Source: Cloacibacillus sp. (GTDB lineage: Bacteria; Synergistota; Synergistia; Synergistales; Synergistaceae). Taken from it: DNA of 45,612 bases. Every line of letters starts with the position of its first letter. The stretch's first letter is position 1. The translations under genes and the position numbers were made by a program. Positions 8,920-16,410 of the stretch are shown here, piece by piece. Below the pieces are notes generated by a model. The model was given only the letters and a program-made list of their open reading frames with translations, had not been told where the DNA came from and did not search any database. The DNA is taken from contig JAVVPF010000004.1 in the NCBI GenBank assembly GCA_036655895.1, forward strand, positions 62,848 to 108,459, in the 5' to 3' direction.

Positions 8920-9631
8920 CAGAAACAGTCTCCTCTTCCGACGATATGTCAAGGTCTAGATGCTTTGCGAAATAATATTTGCGTATGAAGCGTTCCTGGA
9001 CCGCGAAGGACCAGTGAACGTCGCGGACGTAGTCGGCGGCGCCGTTGAAGTCGTGCGCGCGCATAAGTTCTATGATGATGTTGTGCTCGTCGAGCGAATG
9101 AAGCTCCCATTCTTTTACAAATGATTTGTTGCGCGGAAAATCGTAGAGACGTTCTTTGTGGATTTTTATCGAATGGGTCATCTCAGGGTTGTCCGCTAAG
9201 TCAAGATAGACGTTGTGAAATTTCAGATTGGTGTCGTAGAACAGCGTAAAATTATTCTGGTCCAGCGCCTTGCGCATCTGCTGGTTATATTTTTCCATAA
9301 GTTCCGCATCGGGGTCGCGAAAACGCACGGCGACCAGCACGAGCACGGCAGATTCAAGCGCGCCCAGCATCTCGTAGATGTTGCGGATCTTTTCGAGGGA
9401 AAGGGCGTTTACGACGACGCCGCGCCTTGGGAAGATGGTGATGAATCCCTCCGACTCTAGCTGGAAAAGCGCGTCGCGAAGAGGCGTGCGGCTCATTCCA
9501 AGCTCGCGGCTGATGTCGTTCAGGTTGAGGAACGAGCCGGGGCGTATCTTCCCCTCGTTCATCTGGATACGAAGATAATCGTAAACCTGTTCTCTGAGCG
9601 ATTTTAATGTAAAATGCGATTCACACGTCAT
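8912..9631 (-). CDS. GntR-family (FadR/FCD class) transcriptional regulator
   Basis: A 239-residue regulator. Residues about 6-70 form a winged helix (SLREQVYDYLRIQMNEGKI, then DISRELGMSRTPLRDALFQLESEGFI, ending in RRGVVV). The C-terminal two-thirds is helical and fits an FCD ligand domain (ALESAVLVLVAVRF, FHNVYLDLADNP, LDEHNIIIELMRAHD). Such proteins sense small carboxylic or amino acids. I prefer the ATG at 9631 over one 18 bp upstream because GAGGGGA sits 7 nt before it. As first gene of the activase/HypD-like operon it probably controls that operon in response to its substrate; no operator could be assigned with confidence. Confidence 0.85.
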   Translation of the reverse strand: MTCESHFTLKSLREQVYDYLRIQMNEGKIRPGSFLNLNDISRELGMSRTPLRDALFQLESEGFITIFPRRGVVVNALSLEKIRNIYEMLGALESAVLVLVAVRFRDPDAELMEKYNQQMRKALDQNNFTLFYDTNLKFHNVYLDLADNPEMTHSIKIHKERLYDFPRNKSFVKEWELHSLDEHNIIIELMRAHDFNGAADYVRDVHWSFAVQERFIRKYYFAKHLDLDISSEEETVSVE

Positions 9632-9655
9632 TCTATATTCCCCTCTCATGAAATA

Positions 9656-9683
9656 ATTGTAGCACAGATATATCAGATTGCAA
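9656..9683 (-). promoter_or_regulatory. promoter of the regulator/activase/HypD-like operon
   Basis: On the minus strand TTGCAA (9678-9683) and TACAAT (9656-9661) are 16 bp apart, about 25 bp upstream of the regulator's ATG. The rest of the roughly 350-bp divergent region to 9979 is very A/T-rich and holds no convincing gene. Confidence 0.55.
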
Positions 9684-9979
9684 ATAAATTTTTAAAATAT
9701 TTTCAATATAAAATCTTGGCATTTTGAATAATCCCGTCATTACAAGTTCAACTGCCTTTTCGCTTTATATTATCGTGATATTTTTCTATTTATTTCAGCA
9801 TGTTTATTTAATAATCTTCCAGCGCCTTATATTATATTACAGCTTACTTCAGTTGTGGGAAATTTTGGTTATTATCAGGGATTACAGCTTTACAAAAAAA
9901 GGTTATACTATGCCAATACAACTGAATTTCTGCAAATTATCACAGCGGCAGAGACCTATGAGTGAAAGGGGAAACCTTA

Positions 9980-11116
9980 ATGAAAATTAAAACATTCAAG
10001 CTCGAAAGATTATTCGCCCGCTACTCGGCAATGGCAAAGTATATGCTGAGCCAGTCTTCATGCGAGGGCATCACAATGAACGAGGTCCTTGAGATGGCGG
10101 ACCCTGAGTGTCTGGCGCTTTGGGACAATCTCAGCCTCGGCTACACAAGGCCGCAGGGCTTTCCGCTGCTGCGCGAAGCGATAGCCGCGCGGTACCACTC
10201 AATACGTCCCTCCGACATCCTTGAGCTGACGCCCGAAGAGGGCATTTTCATCTTTATGAACAATATGCTGGATCAGGGCGACGAGGTGATCGTCATGCAC
10301 CCGACGCTGCCGTCGCTTTATGAGCTTCCGCGTGCGCTGGGATGCAAGGTGATCAAGTGGCCTCTTGAAGTGACTAGCTGGGGCTGGCGCCTTGACGTGA
10401 ATTTCCTTGCGGACAACCTTTCGCCGAAGACAAAGCTTATCGTCATGAACGTGCCGAACAACCCCACGGGATATATCCCGGTGCGCACCGAGATGGACAG
10501 GATACTGAACCTCGCTGACAGAAACGGCACGTGGATATTCAACGAAGAGACTTACCGCGGCATGGAGCACGACCCGGCGGCGGTGCTGCCGTCGATAGCC
10601 GACATTTATCCGCGCGGCGTAGCGGTGGGCGGCCTCAATAAATATGGACTTCCCGGCACGCGCATGGGATGGCTCATTTCAAAGAACCGCCAGATGATAG
10701 AAGAGTGCGCGGGATACAAGGACTACACGACGCTCTGCAACAACGCCCCCGGCGAGGTGCTGGCCACGATAGCGATGCGCAACGCGCCCGACCTGCTGCA
10801 GCGCAACCACAAGATCGTGCTGGAAAACCTCAATATAGCGGAGGGCTTCTTCAAGAAGAACCGCGACCTCTTCCAGTGGATACAGCCAAATGGAGGCGCC
10901 ACCGCCTTCCCGCGTCTTCTGCCGCCGTTTGACGTGACGGAGATGTGCGAAAAGGCTATGACGGAAAAAGAACTTCTGATAATAGGCGAACGCGCCTTCG
11001 GCCTCGACACGAACCATTTCCGCGTTGGCTTGGGCCGCCGCGACTTCAGCAAGGCGCTTGCCGTCTTTGCGGAGATAGTCGACGAGATGCGCGAAAAAAA
11101 GGAAAAATCCATATAG
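9980..11116 (+). CDS. PLP-dependent aminotransferase, class I/II fold
   Basis: A 378-residue fold-type I aminotransferase. Visible landmarks are NVPNNPTG (substrate/cofactor loop), FNEETYRGME in place of the usual D-x-Y strand, and the Schiff-base lysine Lys221 in GGLNKYGLPGTRMGW followed by the phosphate-binding arginine. The closest architecture I recall is the capreomycidine-synthase/aspartate-aminotransferase-like group often annotated only as aminotransferase; substrate unknown. I use the ATG at 9980 rather than the GTG at 9962 because AAAGGGGA lies 7 nt before it. It is followed after 120 bp by a second aminotransferase on the same strand. That gap holds a small GC-rich hairpin (about 11168-11188) without a T run. 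Confidence 0.8.
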   Translation: MKIKTFKLERLFARYSAMAKYMLSQSSCEGITMNEVLEMADPECLALWDNLSLGYTRPQGFPLLREAIAARYHSIRPSDILELTPEEGIFIFMNNMLDQGDEVIVMHPTLPSLYELPRALGCKVIKWPLEVTSWGWRLDVNFLADNLSPKTKLIVMNVPNNPTGYIPVRTEMDRILNLADRNGTWIFNEETYRGMEHDPAAVLPSIADIYPRGVAVGGLNKYGLPGTRMGWLISKNRQMIEECAGYKDYTTLCNNAPGEVLATIAMRNAPDLLQRNHKIVLENLNIAEGFFKKNRDLFQWIQPNGGATAFPRLLPPFDVTEMCEKAMTEKELLIIGERAFGLDTNHFRVGLGRRDFSKALAVFAEIVDEMREKKEKSI

Positions 11117-11237
11117 GGCCGGCACGCGGTCTCGTATTTTTTTCACATAAGACTTTTGAGAGGCATAAGGCGCGGCGTCTGCCGCGCCCGCGTCTTAGCA
11201 GGAGATACAGCTTTAATAATCCAAGGAGTGATGCATC

Positions 11238-12401
11238 ATGCGCTATTCAGACAGAATTTTAACTACGCCTTCTTCGTTTATACGCGATATTTTGAAGGTG
11301 ACACAGGACCCGACGGTCATCTCTTTCGCGGGCGGCCTGCCAAACCCCATCTCTTTCCCCGAAGAGGCGCTTAAAGAGTCCGCCTGCCGTATTATTGATG
11401 AAAACGGAGGGAAGGTTTTTCAATATTCGACAACGGAGGGGCTTCTGCCGCTTCGCCAGTATATCGCCGACAAGTACAACAAAAATTTCGGCCTGAATAT
11501 CAAGACGGACGACGTGCTTATCACAACAGGTTCCCAGCAGGCGCTCGACCTCATAGCTAAAGTGCTGCTCAACAAGGGCGACCGCCTGATCATCGAGGAG
11601 CCGGGCTACCTTGGCGCAATACAGGCTTTTTGCATGTTCGAGCCGGAGTTCCTCCCCGTGACGCTGGAAGAGGACGGCCTTGACCTTGAAAAATTAGAGG
11701 ATGCTCTGAAACAAGAGCGCGTAAAATTCGCCTACGTCGTGCCGAACTTCCAGAACCCCTCGGGCCTCACCTACTCGAAGGAGCGCCGCGAAAAAATATG
11801 CGCGCTATTTGAAAAATACGACACCGTGCTCGTTGAGGACGACCCGTACGGGGAACTGCGCTTCAAAGGCACACATCTGCCTTATATAGGCGCGGGCAAG
11901 CTGGCGCACAGCGTCGTTCTCGGCACCTTCTCAAAGACTGTGACGCCGGGGATGCGGCTTGGCTACATCATCACGCAGGACGGCGAGCTTATGCACCATC
12001 TTGTCACGGCAAAACAATCCAGCGACCTGCATTCAAACATTTTCGCGCAGTACCTGATAGAGGACTACCTGGCGCACAACGAATACCAGAGCCACGTGGA
12101 AAAGATAACAAAGCTCTACCGCACGCAGGCCGACGCGATGCTCGCCGCGATGAAGGAATTTTTCCCTGACAACGTCAAGTTCACAGAGCCGGAGGGCGGC
12201 ATGTTCATCTGGGTGACGCTTCCCGAAGGCGTCTCGTCGCTTGATATATTCCACAAGGCTATGGAGAAAAAAGTGGCCTTCGTACCGGGAGACCCCTTCT
12301 ACGCAAACAAGCATGACGTCAACACCTTTAGGCTCAACTACACGAACTCGACCCCCGAAGTTATCCGCGAGGGAATTAAGAGGCTAGCCGAGGTCCTGTA
12401 G
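11238..12401 (+). CDS. PLP-dependent aminotransferase, 2-aminoadipate/aromatic (LysN-like) group
   Basis: A 387-residue enzyme of the LysN/MocR-like subgroup: ISFAGGLPNPISFPE near the N-terminus, QYSTTEGLLPLRQYIA, ITTGSQQALDLI, PNFQNPSGLTYS, EDDPYGELRF and the catalytic Lys233 in GTFSKTVTPGMRLGY. The C-terminus has EPEGGMFIWVTLPEG and FRLNYTN. Family members transaminate 2-aminoadipate, aromatic or branched-chain amino acids with 2-oxoglutarate, which suits amino-acid fermentation. AAGGAG lies 9 nt before the ATG. A strong terminator follows. Confidence 0.85.
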   Translation: MRYSDRILTTPSSFIRDILKVTQDPTVISFAGGLPNPISFPEEALKESACRIIDENGGKVFQYSTTEGLLPLRQYIADKYNKNFGLNIKTDDVLITTGSQQALDLIAKVLLNKGDRLIIEEPGYLGAIQAFCMFEPEFLPVTLEEDGLDLEKLEDALKQERVKFAYVVPNFQNPSGLTYSKERREKICALFEKYDTVLVEDDPYGELRFKGTHLPYIGAGKLAHSVVLGTFSKTVTPGMRLGYIITQDGELMHHLVTAKQSSDLHSNIFAQYLIEDYLAHNEYQSHVEKITKLYRTQADAMLAAMKEFFPDNVKFTEPEGGMFIWVTLPEGVSSLDIFHKAMEKKVAFVPGDPFYANKHDVNTFRLNYTNSTPEVIREGIKRLAEVL

Positions 12402-12431
12402 GGACGAACCACCAAAGAGGCCGCCCCATCT

Positions 12432-12486
12432 AAATAAAAAATCCCGTTCCAGCAGACGCGCGTCGATTGGAACGGGACTTTTTTTA
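12432..12486. terminator. bidirectional rho-independent terminator
   Basis: A 10-bp stem TCCCGTTCCA (12442-12451) / TGGAACGGGA (12468-12477) is followed by seven T (12479-12485) and preceded by an A-rich run, so it can serve both the aminotransferase gene (plus) and the convergent lar genes (minus). Confidence 0.9.
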
Positions 12487-12526
12487 TATCGGACAACGCG
12501 CGCGGCGCAGGCTGGCACGCGACGCG

Positions 12527-13321
12527 CTAGTCAGTCTCGCCCAGCATCGCCCTTACGCAGTTTGCCCATTCAAAATCTTTTTTGCCCATGCCATAGCCTA
12601 TCTTTGCAATTTTTATGACTGGCATCGGCGCAAAAGCCGCTACAAAATGTTTTAGGAGCGCGGCCCCCGTCGGCGTGCAGAGCTCGCCGCGCAGAGCGCC
12701 GCCGTATATGGGCACGCCGCGCAGTATCTGCGCCGTGGCGGGAGCCGGCACCGGCAGCACGCCGTGCGCGCAGTGAACGTGGCCGCTTCCTACATGGATG
12801 GGCGAGGCAATTATCCGCTCAGGCGCTATCTCACTCAGCAGCAGGGATACTCCAACGATGTCGGCTATTGCGTCCATCGCGCCCACCTCGTGGAAATGCA
12901 CCTCGGCTACGGGCCTGCCGTGTACAAGACTCTCAGCGCAGGCGATAAGGGAATAGACGGACAGCACGTCGGAGCGCACCGCCTCCGGCAGCTCAAGGTG
13001 CGAGATAAGATGTTCTATCTCGTGCATCCCCGCGTGTTCGTGCGCGTGGCTATGCGCGTCGTGGTGATGGTGATGATGGTGGTGGTGGTGGTGACAGGAG
13101 GCGTCGGCGCTTTCTTCCTCCGCGCCGCCTACCGTGACGGTGACATGAGTTCCCGTTATGCCGCATTTTACGCATGGCGCGGCCGATATTGCAACGCCCG
13201 GAATGCCAAGCGCGTTCATTTTTTCAATAAATGTTTCAGGGGCCGGGTGCAGCTCAAGCAGCGCCGCCATGAGCATGTCGCCCGCGGCGCCCATGCCGCA
13301 GTCAATGTAAAGCGTCTTCAT
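12527..13321 (-). CDS. larC: LarC N-terminal half only (nickel-pincer cofactor nickel insertion), His-rich
   Basis: A 264-residue protein matching the LarC1 domain: LYIDCGMGAAGDMLMAALLEL at the N-terminus, VHFHEVGAMDAIADIVG, HVGSGHVHCAHGVLPVPAPAT and ending GYGMGKKDFEWANCVRAMLGE. A run of 11 histidines plus HSHAHEH (about residues 77-95) probably binds or stores nickel. LarC inserts nickel into the pyridinium-dithiocarboxylate precursor using CTP. In most genomes LarC is about 400 residues, or LarC1 plus LarC2 joined by frameshifting. Here the gene stops at the domain boundary and the 125 bp downstream holds only a terminator, so LarC2 is missing locally. It starts 2 bp after larB. Confidence 0.82.
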   Translation of the reverse strand: MKTLYIDCGMGAAGDMLMAALLELHPAPETFIEKMNALGIPGVAISAAPCVKCGITGTHVTVTVGGAEEESADASCHHHHHHHHHHHDAHSHAHEHAGMHEIEHLISHLELPEAVRSDVLSVYSLIACAESLVHGRPVAEVHFHEVGAMDAIADIVGVSLLLSEIAPERIIASPIHVGSGHVHCAHGVLPVPAPATAQILRGVPIYGGALRGELCTPTGAALLKHFVAAFAPMPVIKIAKIGYGMGKKDFEWANCVRAMLGETD

Positions 13322-13323
13322 TA

Positions 13324-14079
13324 TTATTTCACTCCAATGTGGTTTATCATGCCGGCAAGGTAGCCGGCGCCGAAGCCGTTGTCAATGTTCACGACGGAGA
13401 CGCCGCTTGCGCATGAGTTGAGCATGGAAAGCAGCGCGGAAAGCCCTCCGAAGGAGGCGCCGTATCCTACGCTGGTTGGAACGGCTATGACGGGGCAGTC
13501 CGCAAGCCCGCCTACTACGCTTGCAAGCGCGCCTTCCATGCCCGCTATGGCGATTATGGCGGAGGCGCTCATGATGTCGTCGTTGTGCGCAAGCAGCCTG
13601 TGGATGCCTGCAACTCCTACGTCGTAAAGGCGAGTCACTTCGTTTCCCAAAGCTTCCGCCGTAAGCGCCGCCTCCTCCGCTACGGGAATGTCGCTTGTGC
13701 CGCCAGTGGCTACGACGATTTTCCCTCTGCCGTCAGGGATTGGCATTTCGCCCGCGACGCCTATTCTGCCCACCTCGTAATAGCGCAGCGGCGATGAGCG
13801 CCCCACAACGGCCGCGGCCTCTTCGCTCATGCGCGTTATGAGGACGGTTTTTTGTCCATCCGCGAGCATCGCGGCCGTTATCTCCGCTATCTGCTCCGGC
13901 CTTTTGCCAGCGCCGTAGATCACCTCCGCCGCGCCCTGCCTAAGCGCCCTGTGGCGGTCGAGCTTTGCAAAGCCCAGGTCCTCAAAGGGCTCCGTTTTGA
14001 GTTTCAGCATCACCTCGTCCACAGTGGCGGAGCCTGTGGAAAGCTTCTCCAGCATTTCCCTTATCTCTTTTTTATCCAT
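13324..14079 (-). CDS. larB: LarB, pyridinium-3,5-biscarboxylate synthase (nickel-pincer cofactor)
   Basis: A 251-residue protein with the PurE-like C-terminal domain of LarB: VATGGTSDIPVAEEAALTAE, then VGVAGIHRLL, IIAIAGMEGALASVVGGL and PTSVGYGASFGGLSALLSMLNSCASGVSVVNIDNGFGAGYLAG. The N-terminal part has GFAKLDRHRALRQGAAEVIYGAGKRPEQI. LarB carboxylates and hydrolyses nicotinic acid adenine dinucleotide in the first step of the cofactor used by lactate racemase LarA and related epimerases. No larA or larE is in the window. A GGAGG lies 13 nt upstream, somewhat far. The 97-bp gap after cbiO and tight linkage to larC suggest one operon. Confidence 0.88.
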   Translation of the reverse strand: MDKKEIREMLEKLSTGSATVDEVMLKLKTEPFEDLGFAKLDRHRALRQGAAEVIYGAGKRPEQIAEITAAMLADGQKTVLITRMSEEAAAVVGRSSPLRYYEVGRIGVAGEMPIPDGRGKIVVATGGTSDIPVAEEAALTAEALGNEVTRLYDVGVAGIHRLLAHNDDIMSASAIIAIAGMEGALASVVGGLADCPVIAVPTSVGYGASFGGLSALLSMLNSCASGVSVVNIDNGFGAGYLAGMINHIGVK

Positions 14080-14176
14080 CCCCGTAGCCTAACCTCCACA
14101 TCCTAAAAACCTTGTTGTAACTGCTATAACGTGACTTTCTCAAATTTATCAAATTTCCGGCGCCGACTTGCGCATA

Positions 14177-14884
14177 TCAGGCGCCTATCGCCTCTACGCC
14201 GCATTCTTCCATCAGCGCCGCGTCGCGCAAAAGTTCTTTCGACGGGCCGTCGGCAAATACCCGCCCCTCTTTCAGCAGTATGGAACGCTCGCACAGCTCC
14301 TCCGCAAAAGCGAGGTCGTGCGTCGCTATCAGCTTTGTGTGAGGCAGACCGCGCAGAACGTTTATGAGGTTGCGCCGCGCCCTCGGGTCGAGAAAAGCGG
14401 TCGGCTCGTCAAAGAGCGTCACCTGCGGCTCCATTGCCAGAACCGAAGCAAGCGCCGCCATGCGTTTTTCTCCGCCGGACATCTTAAGCGCCGTCTTTTT
14501 CGCCAGATGCTCTATCTTTAGCAGCGAAAGCACCTCGCCAACACGCATTTTGACCTCGTCCTCGCAAAGCCCCATGTTGCGCGGGCCAAAGGCGATGTCG
14601 TCGTATATCGAGGCCATGAAAAGCTGGTCGTCTGGGTTTTGAAAGACGACGCCGGCCCTTGCGCGCACCTCGGCCACAGTGGCCTTCGTGAGGCGCACGC
14701 CGCCTATGACCGCCGTCCCTGACGATGGCAGCACCCCAACAAGCGCCATGATGAGCGAGGTCTTCCCCGCGCCGTTGGCTCCTATGAGAGCTGCGTTCTC
14801 ACCGTCCGCGATCCGCAGGCTTATATCAGCCACGCCCTTAGTCCCATCAGGATAGGCTGCGGAGAATTGTTCTATTTCAAGCAT
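14177..14884 (-). CDS. cbiO: energy-coupling factor ATPase, CbiO/LarO-like (cobalt or nickel)
   Basis: A 235-residue ABC ATPase: Walker A GANGAGKT (residues 35-42), Q-loop FQNPDDQLF (81-89), signature MSGGEKRMA (135-143), Walker B VTLFDEPTAFLDP (155-167) and switch His189. The Q-loop and length are typical of ECF A-components. I use the ATG at 14884, one base into the cbiQ stop (TGATG) with GGAGG 8 nt upstream. Placement before larB/larC suggests nickel, as in the LarMNQO transporter. No S component (CbiM/LarMN) is encoded next to it. Confidence 0.88.
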   Translation of the reverse strand: MLEIEQFSAAYPDGTKGVADISLRIADGENAALIGANGAGKTSLIMALVGVLPSSGTAVIGGVRLTKATVAEVRARAGVVFQNPDDQLFMASIYDDIAFGPRNMGLCEDEVKMRVGEVLSLLKIEHLAKKTALKMSGGEKRMAALASVLAMEPQVTLFDEPTAFLDPRARRNLINVLRGLPHTKLIATHDLAFAEELCERSILLKEGRVFADGPSKELLRDAALMEECGVEAIGA

Positions 14885-15681
14885 CAAAAGAGCCTCCCAA
14901 TGAGCACAGGTACATTTACAAAACGAAAAAAAAGCGACGAAGCGCAGACGGCTACGAGAAATAAAAGGTCACGCACCGAAAGTGGGCGCGCCTGCATCCC
15001 GCCTGCCGCCGCAGGGTAGCCGCGACAGCGCATCGCCTGATAGACGCGTTCCGCGCGGTCAAAGCTCCTGATGAGCAGCTGCCCCGCAAAGCTGCCCATG
15101 TCTTTCATCTCAATGCCGCGCTTATTTTTGCCGCGCAGCGAATAGGCCGTATACATCGAAAATGCCTCCGCCGCAAGCGCCCCGACATAACGGTAGGTCA
15201 TCTCAAAAAGCGAAATAAATACAGAAGGCAGCCGCATGGCGCGAAGCTCGCGCGTAAGCTCCGTAAACGGCGTGACAGCGACAAGCACTAGGACAGCGGA
15301 GACGCAAAGCAGCGTGCGGAATACAATGGCGGCAAAAGAAAGCCAGCCCGCGCTCACCGTGACAGCACCTACTGTAAACGCGGCGGAAACGTCGAAAAAG
15401 ACATTCGACACGCCGGCAAAAAGACAGAAAGGCAGCGCTGTGAGCGTCCTCTTGAATATCATAGAGCACGGGACTCCAGCAAACGACGACGCGGCGACGG
15501 GATAGAGCACAAACGGCGCAAGAGCCGAAAGTTCATAGCGGCCGAAGGAAACGACGAGAATGATGTAAAAGAGCGTGGCCGCGATCTTCACAGCCGGGTG
15601 CAGCCGGTGTATGGGAGAATCGCCGCCTGAGGCCTGTTCCAATGAATATATCTCATATATGCTGCTGCGCAGATCCGACAT
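14884..15681 (-). CDS. cbiQ: energy-coupling factor transmembrane protein, CbiQ/LarQ-like
   Basis: A 265-residue membrane protein with several hydrophobic helices (ATLFYIILVVSF, ALAPFVLYPVAAS, LPFCLFAGVSNVFF, LLCVSAVLVLVAVTPF, LLFLVAVCASSLFF). The cytoplasmic coupling motifs of ECF T-components are visible: MRLPSVFISLFEMTYRYV and SFDRAERVYQAMRCRGY (A-R-G-like coupling helices). I choose the ATG at 15681 because AAGGAGGG lies 6 nt upstream; a 14-codon extension upstream is cysteine/arginine-rich and unconserved-looking. It is the first gene of the cbiQ-cbiO-larB-larC operon. Confidence 0.85.
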   Translation of the reverse strand: MSDLRSSIYEIYSLEQASGGDSPIHRLHPAVKIAATLFYIILVVSFGRYELSALAPFVLYPVAASSFAGVPCSMIFKRTLTALPFCLFAGVSNVFFDVSAAFTVGAVTVSAGWLSFAAIVFRTLLCVSAVLVLVAVTPFTELTRELRAMRLPSVFISLFEMTYRYVGALAAEAFSMYTAYSLRGKNKRGIEMKDMGSFAGQLLIRSFDRAERVYQAMRCRGYPAAAGGMQARPLSVRDLLFLVAVCASSLFFRFVNVPVLIGRLF

Positions 15682-16137
15682 TTTTTCCCTCCTTCGACAA
15701 ACGAAAGCCAGCACTGCGCACAAGCGAGCGCAAGAGGCGTTCGTTCAAAGGCCGCCTTCGTGGCAGCCGCCGTTTCAAAAGTCCAGTTTACGATAATGAT
15801 ATGAAAATACGCCGAAAAGCCGCTTCTGCGGCAGAGAGCCCTTCGTAGGACATCCTCCGGAAGTTTGTAAATTATGCCACAGACCGCCCGCCAAAAGCCG
15901 GCGAAAAAGAGGCAGCGGCATCATAATCCCACACGCCGCCGGATTATTCTAAGCTTTTATGGGAAATTTTGCTACCCCTTAGCAAATAAATGTTATTCGT
16001 CTGTAATATTGGTATAATAAATAATTCTTGACCCGCGCGGATCGCGACGCCGCACAAACAACCGATTTACAGCTCGATATAATACGATATGATATAAAAA
16101 CACACAGAGTCACCAACTACAGCCGGGAGATGATGAG
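15682..16137. other. intergenic region, no convincing gene
   Basis: This 456-bp stretch separates the lar/cbi operon (minus) from a small membrane protein gene (plus). I searched the minus strand for a degraded S-component gene and found none. A plus-strand TATAAT lies at 16013-16018 with a weak -35. At 16037-16048 the 12 bases GCGGATCGCGAC match the end of the CRISPR repeat, but the rest of the repeat is not preserved. Confidence 0.5.
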
Positions 16138-16386
16138 ATGCAGAATAAAGAAGAAGTGTACGAGAATGCTGCTTCCTCACGCCATCCCAACGCAGATATT
16201 CTTGAAGAAATATATGGGGTAAAAGGAAGCCCCGGCTCATGGCAATATCGCATCACCTTAGTATTGGCTTATGTAAGAGCATTTTTTAGGATCCTTGAGG
16301 GTATATGCGGTTTGATAATATGGTTGTTTTTTTCGGCGATTGTATTGTTTTTCCTGTGGATGTTATTTTATGTATGTGTTATGTAA
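16138..16386 (+). CDS. small membrane protein of unknown function
   Basis: An 82-residue protein with a hydrophilic N-terminal third (MQNKEEVYENAASSRHPNADILEEIYG) and a C-terminal hydrophobic region that could span the membrane twice (ITLVLAYVRAFFRILEGICGLIIWLFF, IVLFFLWMLFYVCVM). GGGAGA lies about 8 nt before the ATG. I do not recognise a family. It sits 25 bp from the old end of the CRISPR array and on the opposite strand to array transcription. It could be a small toxin-like or regulatory membrane protein; that is speculation from size alone. Confidence 0.5.
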   Translation: MQNKEEVYENAASSRHPNADILEEIYGVKGSPGSWQYRITLVLAYVRAFFRILEGICGLIIWLFFSAIVLFFLWMLFYVCVM

Positions 16387-16410
16387 CAACAAAAACTAAC
16401 ACTATATTTA

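Noticed and set aside
9724-9990. An 88-codon plus-strand frame in the A/T-rich divergent region
   Set aside because: Low-complexity hydrophobic translation without a ribosome site, overlapping the better-supported aminotransferase start.
15682-15990. A decayed cbiM/larMN gene upstream of cbiQ
   Set aside because: Minus-strand translation in all frames gave no membrane segments or S-component motifs.
16016-16048. A second orphan CRISPR repeat, possibly a CreTA antitoxin
   Set aside because: Only the last 12 bases match; the handle needed for processing is missing and no guide/target pair was seen.
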